In this document: piece by piece, positions 10,919-21,072 of the stretch | Position numbering within the stretch: the stretch's first letter is position 1 | How the letters are laid out: every line of letters begins with the position of its first letter | Assembly (NCBI GenBank): GCA_039545355.1 | Contig: BCJJ01000014.1 | Coordinates: forward strand, 499,914-563,913 | Reading direction: 5' to 3' | Length of the DNA: 64,000 nt | Source: Trichosporon coremiiforme | Taxonomy: Eukaryota; Basidiomycota; Tremellomycetes; Trichosporonales; Trichosporonaceae | Position numbers and translations under genes: made by a program | Notes under the pieces: model-generated | What the model saw: only the letters and a program-made list of their open reading frames with translations | Told to the model about the DNA's origin: nothing | The model's database searches: none

Positions 10919-13900
10919 ATGAGCTTGCTTCAGTCACCGCGGTCTAATCGCAACCGGGGGTCGTCCATCTCCTCGGTGGCATCCTCCATGCTTTCCCCCA
11001 TCACCAATATGCTCTCCCTACCGAAAGTGGACGAGCACAATGACCACGATGGTCATGTCGCGTTGTCCAGCCCAGGATCCGACGAGCGGAAACGCGTCGA
11101 GCTTCGGATAGGAGGAATGACTGTGAGTGCCCCGCAAGCTAGACCGCCTCTTTCGCTTAAGCTGACATAGCAGTGTGGTGCTTGTGTTGCCGCCATTGAA
11201 GGACAGATGAGGGGTATGGATGGCATTCAGAGCGTCCAGGTCTCGCTGCTGGCTGAGCGCGCCGTCGTCGAGTACGACCCCGACTTCATTGACGACAAGG
11301 GAATGCCCTGGAACGACGCTAGAATAGCGGAGGAGATTGAGGATATTGGCTTCGACGCCGAGGTCGTCGAGCTGGGTGCTGAGGCTGCTGTCGATCTCCT
11401 TATCTATGGGTAGGCGGCGATACGCATGTTACATGCTGACGAACAGACTATCGAATCCCTCCCTCGTTCCGGACGTCGTCCGCGAGGCTGTGTCACTACC
11501 CGGAGTATCGGACGTCGAGCTGCCGGTGCCCTACGACCACCTCTCCTTCATCCACACTCCAACTCTCACCTCCCTGCGCGCCGTCGTTGACCACCTCGCC
11601 GAGAAGTTCCCGAACCTGTCCTTCCTGCCTACGTCGAGCGAGAACGACTCGCAGCTCGCGTCGCTTAGGAAGCACCGCGAGATTGCGCGATGGCGTCGCA
11701 TCTTCGTCCTGTCTGCGATCTTCGCCGTTCCCAACTTCATCGTCGGCATGATGCACATGTACCTCCCTTTCATGGGGTGGACGAAGTGGAAGCTCTTTAC
11801 GGGCATCTATCTCGGTGACCTCGTGTGTCTCTGCCTGACGATTCCGGTCCAGCTTTTCCTTGCCAGGATCTTTTACATCAATGCCTGGAAGAGCTTGAAG
11901 CACGGATCCGCGACCATGGACGTTCTCGTCGTCGTCGGTACATCGGCTACGTTCTCGTACTCGGTACTCTCGATGTTCTTCGCCATGTTCTCCTCTGACA
12001 AGGACTACCGCCCACAGACGTTCTTCGACACGTCAACCATGCTGATCACTTTTGTCGCTTTGGGACGTTACATCGAGAACCTCGCCAAGGGCAAGACATC
12101 GACTGCGCTGACCAACCTAATGGCCCTGTCGCCTTCGTCCGCGACCATCTTCACCGACCCGGAGAACTACCACGACGGCGCCGAGACCCGCAAGATCCCG
12201 ACTGAGCTCGTGCAGGTGGGCGACGTCGTTCTCGTCGTTCCTGGTGAGAAGATTGCCGCTGATGGCGTCGTCGTTTCCGGCACGACGACTGTCGACGAGT
12301 CCATGGTCACGGGCGAGTCCCTGACTGTGCCCAAGACAGTGGAATCGCAGGTTATCGGAGGCACCGTGAACGGCCTTGGCACTGTCACTTTCCGTGTCAC
12401 CCGAGCTGGCTCGGACACGACGCTTGCGCACATCGTTAAGCTCGTCGAGGACGCGCAGACGGCCAAGCCCCCCATCCAGCAGTTCGCCGACCGCGTCGCG
12501 GGCATTTTTGTGCCGATTGTCATCTCCCTCGCTATTGTCACGTTCTTCCTCTGGCTTGCGATCTCGATCTTCAAGCACAACCTGCCTCCCGCATTCCAGG
12601 CCCCCGGTGCCTCGAAGTTTGGCGTGTGCCTCAAGCTGTGCATCTCCGTCGTCGTCGTCGCCTGCCCCTGCGCGCTCGGACTCTCGACCCCTACGGCCGT
12701 CATGGTTGGAACTGGCGTTGGTGCCCAGAACGGTATCCTGATCAAGGGAGGCCGCGCCCTGGAGACTGCGAGGGACATCAAGCGCGTCGTCCTGGACAAG
12801 ACCGGAACCGTAACCCTGGGCAAGATGACTGCTTCTGAGATCTGCTGGGCTCCCGCGGGCGTGCCTACGTCCGAAACCGGTCTTACCCCGACGCAGGCCC
12901 TCTCGCTGACTACGGCGGCCGCCCCCCTCCAGCGCCATGCTGTGCTTGCTCTCATCGCACTCGCTGAGAGCCGCTCCGAGCACCCGCTCGCCGTCGCGAT
13001 TGCGTCCTACGGTCGCGAGACGCTCAACGAGGCTGGGCTTCCCCCGCCGTCAGGTGATGTCACCGCCTTTGAGTCTATTCCTGGTGAGGGCATTGAGGCC
13101 ACCGTCAGACAGCACGGCACCGAGGACAAGGTCCGCGTGGGCAAGGTCTCGTTCGTTCTCGCCGAGAAGGAGGGAGAGATGAAGGCGACGCTGCCCCAGG
13201 CACTAGAGCGCTTCGAGGAAGCTCAGTCTGCCGCTGCCAACGTCGTTACCTACGTCTCTATCATCCGGGGTGGTGTCGCTATCCCTGTTCTCGCTCTTGC
13301 TCTCTCTGACGCGCCCAAGCCGACATCTGCGCAGGCCATCCAGGCTCTCCGCGCCATGGGTCTGCAGGTTACGCTGCTCTCCGGTGACAGCGAGGCTACT
13401 ACTCGTGCCGTTGCCCGCCAGGTCGGCATCGACGACGATGAGGTCTACGGCGGGGTCTCGCCTAAGGGCAAGGCGACGATCGTGCGCGACTTCGCCCGCC
13501 AGGGAGGCGTGGCCATGGTCGGAGACGGTATCAACGACTCTCCCGCCCTGGTCGCCAGCAGCATGGGCATTGCCCTTGGTTCGGGAACGAGCATCGCGAT
13601 GGAGGCTGCCGAAGTTGTTCTGATGCGCGGTGACCTGCTTGATGTCGTGGCCGCGCTTGACCTCGGACAGGCGATCTACAACAAGATCAAGGCAAACCTT
13701 CTCTGGGCGTGCTGCTACAACATCTGCATGATCCCGCTAGCGATGGGTGCTCTCCTGCCCTGGGGTTTCCACCTGCATCCCATGATGGCCGCGGCTGCCA
13801 TGGCCTTCTCGTCCGTCAGCGTCGTTCTCTCCTCGCTGAGCCTGAAGTGGTGGCGCCGGCCCGCGAACTCGGTCCCGGACGGAGAGTTTGTGGAGAAAGG

Positions 13901-14111
13901 AGGCGCATCGCGCGGCCTCGAGGAGTTCGCCATGGCGCGCGACGCATTCGTCACGAACGCGCGCCGCGCGACATACAACCTCGCGCAGAAGCTGCGCACC
14001 GTGCCCGGCATCGGCAGCGTTGTGGAGCGCTTCGGCCTGCACCGGTCGAGCAACCCCGCCATCGTTGTGGACGACTACGAGGCGATCCCGCTCACGAGTG
14101 GGCGTGACTGA
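10919..14111 (+). CDS. CCC2: Copper-transporting P1B-type ATPase (Ccc2 family)
   Basis: Pumps Cu(I) into the late secretory pathway for cuproenzymes such as multicopper ferroxidases and laccases. Three exons (10919-11122, 11174-11409, 11447-14111) give 1,034 residues. About 60 Ser-rich residues precede one canonical heavy-metal domain, GMTCGACV, split by intron 1. A second domain-like segment follows in which the CxxC is absent (LIYGLSNPSLVPDVV). Then come the membrane helices, actuator motif TGES, metal-site CPC (VVACPCALG), phosphorylation motif DKTGT, nucleotide-site SEHPLA and hinge GDGINDSPALV. The degenerate second domain resembles that in other fungal homologues, so it is probably not decay. 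The C-terminus is a cytosolic tail of about 85 residues. Confidence 0.95.
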
Positions 14112-15087
14112 GCGGCTGATTGTAACGGTAGTAGGAATAGTGGACCTGCATGTATTTCGTATACTCACATGATCAAAGCTCACGCGAGCGAGATAGGTGC
14201 CAAGGGTTCTTGGTGGCACACTGGCAGCGCTTGCGCTGGAATCAATGCAAGGCTTGGAACCAGGCTGCGACTGAATGGGTATGACGCTGCGCTCGGAGAG
14301 TTCTCGTCGGATATCATCAGCTTGTCTGTCTCGCTTGGCAGCGGCAAAGCGCGGTGGGTGGGGTGCCCGTGCTCACACGAGCTATTTCCTTGCCCACGGC
14401 CGTATTTCCTCGCGTATCTTTGACTCTCTTCGCCAAGCAGCGCAGGCAGCAGACGGCATTTGGTGTCGCCCCACCCACCCACGCTCACCCGGTAGGAGCC
14501 AAGATACCCCGCTGGGCACGTTTCAACACTCGCCAACCGGCCCGGTTCGCCGACACCAGTCATGAGACACTGCCTGGATATAGCGGATATGGCCGTGGAG
14601 TTCTGGGCTGATGCCTGATGTCGTCCCCCCTTCTGCAGGCGGTAGAATTCCTCACGTTCCTCGCGAGCTCACCTGATCTCGTCAGGAACAGACAGCCTTT
14701 GCATCGCGGTGGGGTAAGTCTATTTGGCAATCCTCCCACCGTACAGCTCCGGATAAAGCGCGCAAGAGGCTATATGCGGGGCACGCCCACCACCAACCAT
14801 CGCGGCCCGCCGTGTGTTCCGCATCAAGCGTGCCCTCGTGCCGCCTCATGCCCTACGGGTCATCGTTCGGTACGCGTGATGAATGGTGTGGGCGCCGCCA
14901 GCGTGCCCGCATTGCGCCAGCCGTTGATTCGGGCCATGTTGCCTGGCATGCCTGGCCCTACCCACTATCTCGCCGATCGCCCCGCGCTAAGCAGTCTAGT
15001 ACGGTGTGGAGAGCCCCGCTCCCCTCTCGAAGCATATAAGAAGTGGAACCTAGATGAGATGCGGAGCCCACATCCCCCCTCAACGCC
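14112..15087. other. Intergenic, promoter of the Dal5-type carrier
   Basis: About 980 bp. A TATA-like CATATAAG at 15033-15040 lies about 50 bp before the start codon at 15088. No other gene or RNA was recognised. Confidence 0.55.
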
Positions 15088-16720
15088 ATGGCGACCCCAG
15101 AGCTGAAGAAGCACAGCGTCGAGCATCTCGAGTACGACGACGTCGAGGCCAAGGGCGACGACGCGCACCACCGTGTCGCGGACCAGGCTGCCGCCGACTA
15201 TGTCGACAGCTCGGTCGTCATCACACCAGAGGAGAACAAGGCCATGCGCAGGCGCATCCACAAGCACATCCTGCCCCTCATGTGTCTCGCGTACTTCCTC
15301 CAGGCTATCGATAAGGGCACACTTGGCACCAGTTCGATCATGGGCTGGCAGCAGGACGTCGGCGCCAAGGGACAGGACTATGCCCTCACGGCCACCTTCC
15401 TGTGGATCGGTATCATCATCGGAGAGCCTATCGTGAGATCTCTCTCGGAAGACAACCATGGAACTCAACGCTGACATCCAGGCAAACCAGTGCGTGCGCA
15501 AACTGCCGCTGGCCAAGCTGCTCTCGGGAGGAACGCTTGTTTGGTCCGGCCTGCTCATGGGCATCGCCTTCTCCCTGAACGTGAAGGCAGTCTTCGCCCT
15601 GCGTTTCCTGCTCGGTCTCTTCGAGTCCCTGATCGGCCCGGTGCTACTTTCGATTACAGTACAGTGGTACCGAAAGGAGGAGCAGCCCTTCGTCTCAGCG
15701 ATGTGGCAGGCAATGCTTGGTCTGAACAACATTGTCGGCGGCCTGCTCGGTTTCGGCTTCTACCACGTCAAGAAGACGCACGGTCTCGCCGGCTGGCAGT
15801 GGATGACGCTTGCGATCTCGCTCTTCTCCTTCTGCTGCAGCGCGACGCTCTTCGTCTTCCTCCCCGACACGCCGACGCAGGCTCGCTGGCTGAGCCCCGA
15901 GGAGAAGGTGCGCTACGTCGAGCGTGTCCGCGTCAACAACCAGGGCATCAAGCAGAAGGTGTTCCGCAAGGACCAGGCCGTCGAGGCCGTCAAGGACCCG
16001 TACACCTACCTGCTCTTCTTCCTTGCATTCTGGCAGACGCTCGTCGTGGGCGGCATCAACACGTTCGCCTCGCTGCTGATCAACAAGGCATTCGGCTTCG
16101 ACGTCCTCCAGTCGCAGCTCCTCAACATCCCGCTCGGTGCCATGACCGTGATCATGTACTTTGTCATGAGCACTCTGATCGAGAAGACGCACAACACGCT
16201 CTACTGTATGATCGGCTTCGCCGTGCCGAACATTGTCGGCTCCATTGTGCTCCTGTGCGTCGCGCCCAGTCCGGCGACAAAGGGAGGCCTCGTCGTCGCC
16301 TTCTACTGCATGCAGGTGTTCCAGGCCGCGAACCCCGCCATCTTCCTCATGCTCTCGCGCAATTCGGCAGGCCAGACGAAGAAGTCCATCACGTACGCCG
16401 TGACGTACATCGGGTGGGCGGGCGGCAACGCGATCGCGCCCCAGATCTTCCAGTCCAGGTGGGCGCCGCGATATCTCACCTCGCTTGAGATTCACATGGC
16501 ACTCTGTGAGTATGACATTTGTTCCGGGGTATGATGGAAAAGAAAACAGGCTGACACGGCAGACGGCATGTGGATCATCACCTGCCTCACGACCCGGTGG
16601 TTGCTCGTCCGCCGCAACAAGGCCAAGGAGGCTGCGCAGGCGGGCCAGACCGTCAAGAACGAGAATGCCTTCGACGACTTGACCGATATCCAGAACCCCG
16701 ACTTCCGCTACTCTCTCTAA
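15088..16720 (+). CDS. MFS transporter, anion:cation symporter (Dal5/Tna1-like) family
   Basis: Plasma-membrane permease of the fungal allantoate/nicotinate/vitamin-type MFS branch. Three exons (15088-15432, 15482-16505, 16563-16720) give 508 residues, typical for the family. After about 65 hydrophilic residues comes RRIHKHILPLMCLAYFLQAIDKGTLG (first helix with the family D-K). Other family features are LGLFESLIGPVLLSI, QWYRKEEQ, GLAGWQWM, LPDTPTQARWLSPEEK and a C-terminal YGMWIITCLTTRW helix. Substrate cannot be told from sequence; small organic anions or vitamins are typical. The antisense long ORF over this gene is a shadow caused by high GC3. Confidence 0.9.
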
Positions 16721-17805
16721 GCCAGTGAGCGAACGCAGCGAGCGTCTATCTTTGCGCAGCAAGGATGGCCTCACCGCAACGCACACCAACTTCATGCCGA
16801 TACGATCCACCTCTTTCTTGGTCCCAGAACAGTTCCGTAATCATCCAACACGTTGTAAGACTATTATAGTGAGATAAACAGGGTAGAATCAGCGCCCGCG
16901 GCTAGTGCATGCATGTTCTGAAGCTAGACAAAGATAAGAAGAGTCAGAGTCAGTGGGTCAGTGACCATTACGAGGATCGGCCGGCTGTCCGGCATTTCGG
17001 ACCGGTGCTCTGTCCCTATCACGTGATGACTAAGGAAAGGCAAGGCTATACGGTGACCGTAAGCTGTCTGCACAGCCTGGATGCGCGGTTGCGGTTGCGG
17101 GTTGTCGACCGCAAAGCGCGGTATTTTCGATCGATCTGCTCGCCTCGCTCTTCTCTGGACCTCTAGGTCGCTGGCCTGCAGCGAAGAGCGCCGGAGCCGA
17201 GTATGAGTCGAGATCCAGTGGCCAGACCCGCGCTCGGGCCTATGGCATTGGATGTCTGATGAAACATGAGAATCTGGCGATCTGGCGAGCTGGCGAGCTC
17301 GCGTTCGACTCGATTGCCGTTCGTACTCGCTCTGAACTACCGCGGAGCGGACGTTGCTCCGCATTGTGCAGTGCCGGAATGTGCACGTCAGTGGATCAGT
17401 GGCTCTGTAATTCGCGCACGTACGGTTATTGCGGGCAAGCATAAACGAGACCGTGTTGACGACCTGCGCAAGTGAGCGTGGTAGGGAGAGGGCGGCAGAC
17501 ATACCGCGGGGCGCGGTACGGGCTTGGTCAGCGTTGATTTCGATCTGCCCTTGTGTGCGTGCCCGTACCGCGCCCAGGGTGGAAGGCATTGACGGGTGGC
17601 AAAAGGGCGCGCTCAACCTTGCGTGCCTGGGGCCGGAAGAGGCTATCTAATCGATCTAATCACCCCGATCTGCACCGCACCGCATACCTCCAAGCCACGC
17701 CTGTACCGCCCCGCTGCAGCCAGCGGCAAACAAGATGCCAAGATATAAGTCCCGCATTCCCCTTGCCACCTCGTCTTCCCTCCATCTCTTCTTTGATCAT
17801 ACACC
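16721..17805. other. Intergenic, promoter of the VIT/vWA gene
   Basis: About 1.09 kb. Possible TATA-like ATATAAG near 17743, about 60 bp before the start. Several small direct repeats (GATCTGGCGAGCTGGCGAGC near 17279) are visible. No gene was recognised. Confidence 0.5.
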
Positions 17806-20748
17806 ATGACCTACGGCAGACCACCAATCCTGAACGTCGCCTGCTTCTACACCTACCAGTCCGAGCCGCATCACCTCCCGCAGGTCGCTGTCAAGGCGCA
17901 CTCGACAATCCTCTCGACAACGTCGCGCACGACGCTGACGCAGACCTTCTCGAACACGAACGACTACACGATCGAGGAGGCCACCTATGTCTTCCCCCTG
18001 TATGAGGGCGTGTCGGTCGTGCGCTTCAAGGCCAACGTCGGCGACCGTGTCATCGAGGGCGTCGTGAAGGAGCGCGAAGAGGCGAGGCAGGAGTACGAAG
18101 CTGCGAAGGATGCCGGATTCGCGGCTGCTCTGATGGAGCAGACGCTCGAGGCCGCCGACGTCTTCACGACCAAGATCGGCAACATCCCGCCCAAGTCGAC
18201 GTTCCAGGTCGACATCGAGTGCATCGGCGAGCTCAAGCAGGACCTCCAGACCGAGGGTATTCGCTTCTCGCTGCCGACAGAGCTGTTCCCCCGCTACGGC
18301 GACACTCAGGTCGAGTCTTCCCACTTCGACAACAGCAAGTCGGGCTTCGAGGCAACCGTCGATATCCAGCTTCCCGAAGACATCACGATCAAGACGGTCC
18401 AGTCGCCCTCGCACCCGATCGACGTCTCCATCGGCAACATCTCCACTGACCAGGATCTCGCGCCAAGCTTCTCCCGGGCGTCGGCCACTTTGGCCCGGAG
18501 AGACTCGTTCCTCGATACCGACCTTGTCATCGTCGTCACCCCGTCCAAGACAGGCGAGCCGACTGCTCTCCTCGAGACTCACGCCACCCTCCCCAACCAG
18601 CGCGCACTCATGACCTCGCTTGTTCCCAAGTTCACCCTGCCCGCTGAAACTCCCGAGATTGTCTTCGTCTGCGACCGCTCCGGCTCGATGCAGTCCAACA
18701 TCCCCGACCTGAAGCGTGCTCTGAATATCTTCCTGAAGTCGCTGCCACAGGGCGTTGCCTTCAACATCTGCTCCTTCGGCTCTCGCTTCTCCTTCCTCTG
18801 GCCCAAGTCTCGCTTGTACGACCAGAAGAGTGTCGACGAGGCCACTCGACACGTCGCCGCCTTCAACGCCGACTACGGCGGCACGGAGATGTACCGCCCC
18901 CTTGAAGCCACCTTCAAGCAGCGTCTGCACCAGGGATACAACCTCGAGGTGTTCCTCCTGACCGACGGCGAGATCTGGGACGAGGAGAACGTCTTCCGCC
19001 TTATTAACGCACATACCGAGAAGGGCAAAGGTGACATGCGCCTGTTCTCCCTCGGCATTGGGTCAGGCGCCAGCACGTCGCTCGTCGAGGGCGTCGCCCG
19101 CGCGGGCAATGGCTTCGCGCAGTTCGTCGCCGACAACGAAAACATGGACAAGAAGGTCGTGCGCATGCTGAAGGCATCGCTCTTCCCCCACATCAGCAAC
19201 TTCAAGCTCGAGATTAACTACGAGGGCGACGGCGGAGACTCGGATGACTTTGAGCTCGTTGATTGTGCGTCTACCGTCGTCGAGTCGGAGAGTGAGAAGG
19301 CTGAGGAGTCCAAGAAGGCACCCATCTCGTTGTTCAACACCAGCGCCAAGAGTGACGATGCGCCTCCGCCCGAGGTCAAGCCGCTGCCCACGTTTGTCCA
19401 GCAACCATATCTCCAGACGCCCAGCACGATCCCGCCCCTCTTCCCCGGCAGCCGCTCAACGGTCTATGTGCTCCTGAACGAGGGTGCCCCCCGTAAGACA
19501 ATCAAGTCGGTCGCCCTCACGGCACCCAGCAAGTACGGCGAGCTCCGCCTCGACATCCCAGTCACCGACGTCGGGCGCGGTACGACCCTGCACCAGCTCG
19601 CTGCGCGCAAGGAGTGCCGTGAGCTTGAGGAGGGGCGTGGCTTTATCTCCCGCGCCCCCGACGCAAAGGGGAAGACTGGCGCTGCACGCTTCGGTCCACT
19701 CTGGGACAAGATCATCCAGCGCGAGGCGGTCTACCTCGGCCTGCGCTACCAGGTTGCGAATAAGTGGTGCTCCTTCGTCGCCATCGAGAAGATGCCCGAC
19801 GGAACCGAGTTCAAGAAGGGCTCGACTCGCGAGAAGGCCGAGGTCGACATCTACAGCGGCGACTACGCTCTCGGCTCTACTGGCCGCGCCGGCGGCGGCG
19901 TCAGGAAGGCCAAGTCGGCCAAGATGAGCTTCGGTTTCGGAGGCATGAGCTTCCGCTCCAAGACCGCTGCCGTCTTTGGTGGACCGCCCCCTCCTCCTGC
20001 GCCAGCCGCACCCGCACCCGCCTCGGCCTCCATCTTCGCTGCCGTCGACGCAGTCTGCACTCGTGGGTACGAAATGCCCGCGCAGTCCCAACCTCAGCCT
20101 GCCTTCCGTGGCTTTGGTGGCGGCTCCGGCGGCGGTCTCTTCGGCAACTCGATCTTCGGCTCCAAGCCCGCGCCTCCCGGAGCTCCGGCTCCCGCACCCT
20201 CTGGAGGTGGACTGTTCGGCTCCAAGCCCAGTCTGTTCGGCAGACGGTCCTCCTCCTCCTCGGCACCCGCCAGCGACGCTCCCTTCGGCGCCGCACCGCC
20301 TGCGCCCAGGTCTGCCCTCGCGCCGCAGCCGACCGGCGCCTCCCCCGCTCTCTTCGGCACGGCCTCCTCCCCGCCCGTCGCCGCCGCCAAGCCCATGAGT
20401 CTCAGCGTCTTCGCGCCTCAAGCCGAAGAAGCCGAAGTCGCTGCGCCTCCCTCCTCTCCACTCGAGGCGCTCACGGCTCTGCAGCGCTTCGACGGCTCGT
20501 GGGGCTGGACGGCGGACCTGGAGCGCATCACGAGCGTGACCCTCGAGGACGCCAAGGGCGCCGCGCCCCAGCTCGCCAGCGTCGACGACGCGCTTACGAC
20601 CGCGATCGCGATCGCATACTTCCGCACCAAGCTCGCTGACGACGCAGACGTCTGGGAGCTCATGGTCGACAAGGCCGAGGCGTGGCTTGCCGACAAGGCG
20701 TCCGATTCGCCGGCCGCAATCGAGGCGATCGCGAAGCTGATTAAGTGA
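17806..20748 (+). CDS. VIT- and von Willebrand A-domain protein with FG-rich tail
   Basis: A single-exon gene of 980 residues, the longest uninterrupted frame here. Residues 1-140 form a VIT domain (NVACFYTYQ, VYTF-like TYVFPLYEGVSVVRFKA, VKEREEARQEYEAAK). Residues about 280-460 form a vWA domain with an intact MIDAS start, VCDRSGSMQ, followed by GGTEMYRPLE and FLLTDGEIWD. Residues about 700-880 are low complexity, rich in Pro/Ala and in GLFG/LFG repeats (GGGLFGNSIFG, GGGLFGSKPSLFG, PALFGT). The C-terminal 100 residues resemble the conserved tail of this family (ALQRFDGSWGW). Fungal VIT/vWA proteins are widespread but mostly uncharacterised; they look like intracellular scaffolds, not secreted inter-alpha-inhibitor chains, since no signal peptide is present. 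Long antisense ORFs are shadows. Confidence 0.92.
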   Translation: MTYGRPPILNVACFYTYQSEPHHLPQVAVKAHSTILSTTSRTTLTQTFSNTNDYTIEEATYVFPLYEGVSVVRFKANVGDRVIEGVVKEREEARQEYEAAKDAGFAAALMEQTLEAADVFTTKIGNIPPKSTFQVDIECIGELKQDLQTEGIRFSLPTELFPRYGDTQVESSHFDNSKSGFEATVDIQLPEDITIKTVQSPSHPIDVSIGNISTDQDLAPSFSRASATLARRDSFLDTDLVIVVTPSKTGEPTALLETHATLPNQRALMTSLVPKFTLPAETPEIVFVCDRSGSMQSNIPDLKRALNIFLKSLPQGVAFNICSFGSRFSFLWPKSRLYDQKSVDEATRHVAAFNADYGGTEMYRPLEATFKQRLHQGYNLEVFLLTDGEIWDEENVFRLINAHTEKGKGDMRLFSLGIGSGASTSLVEGVARAGNGFAQFVADNENMDKKVVRMLKASLFPHISNFKLEINYEGDGGDSDDFELVDCASTVVESESEKAEESKKAPISLFNTSAKSDDAPPPEVKPLPTFVQQPYLQTPSTIPPLFPGSRSTVYVLLNEGAPRKTIKSVALTAPSKYGELRLDIPVTDVGRGTTLHQLAARKECRELEEGRGFISRAPDAKGKTGAARFGPLWDKIIQREAVYLGLRYQVANKWCSFVAIEKMPDGTEFKKGSTREKAEVDIYSGDYALGSTGRAGGGVRKAKSAKMSFGFGGMSFRSKTAAVFGGPPPPPAPAAPAPASASIFAAVDAVCTRGYEMPAQSQPQPAFRGFGGGSGGGLFGNSIFGSKPAPPGAPAPAPSGGGLFGSKPSLFGRRSSSSSAPASDAPFGAAPPAPRSALAPQPTGASPALFGTASSPPVAAAKPMSLSVFAPQAEEAEVAAPPSSPLEALTALQRFDGSWGWTADLERITSVTLEDAKGAAPQLASVDDALTTAIAIAYFRTKLADDADVWELMVDKAEAWLADKASDSPAAIEAIAKLIK

Positions 20749-20986
20749 GGGTTGAGCGCGAGCGCGAGCGAAACGAGCGAGTTCGAGAGCTCTATTGACA
20801 AAAGTTCCCCTTTCAGCAAAGTAAAACTTCCGTAGACTCTTTGTAGTTCTTCGTTGTAGTCATGAGGTATCCGGGTCTTATGAATTTAAGGTATCGTTTG
20901 TGCCCTCAGTGCCGCAATGCACCTGGTTTCACCTCTATAGCTCTGTAGTGTCGTCGGCAGAGCTGGCAAGTCGAATACGAAAAAGA

Positions 20987-21072
20987 TGGGACGAGGGCGG
21001 ATCGAACGCCCGACCTCAAGAATTGACTTCTGAAGCTTCACTCTCGCGCTCTCCCAACTGAGCTATCATCCC
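20987..21072 (-). tRNA. tRNA-Phe(GAA) with 13-nt intron
   Basis: Acceptor GGGATGA pairs with TCGTCCC; D arm GCTC...GAGC; anticodon stem CGAGA/TCTTG; T arm GGGCG-TTCGATC-CGCCC. The anticodon loop reads GTGAAG followed by a 13-nt intron (CTTCAGAAGTCAA) at the canonical position after base 37. The intron's CTTCA can pair with the anticodon region TGAAG, as tRNA endonuclease substrates usually do. TTTTT follows downstream on the minus strand (20984-20980). Confidence 0.93.

Noticed and set aside
11447..11650. Loss of CxxC in the second heavy-metal domain of CCC2 as a sign of gene decay
   Set aside because: Other fungal Ccc2-type ATPases also carry a degenerate domain before the first helix, as I recall, and all catalytic motifs are intact.
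12117..12983. 288-codon minus-strand ORF over CCC2
   Set aside because: Antisense shadow of the ATPase core.
15695..16810. 371-codon minus-strand ORF over the Dal5-type carrier
   Set aside because: Antisense shadow; the plus strand has a family-consistent spliced MFS protein.
17797..19014. 405-codon minus-strand ORF over the VIT/vWA gene, with a 321-codon partner at 19456-20421
   Set aside because: Shadow of a GC3-rich single-exon gene; Arg/Leu/Glu-rich composition, no domain, and the plus strand encodes clear VIT and vWA motifs.
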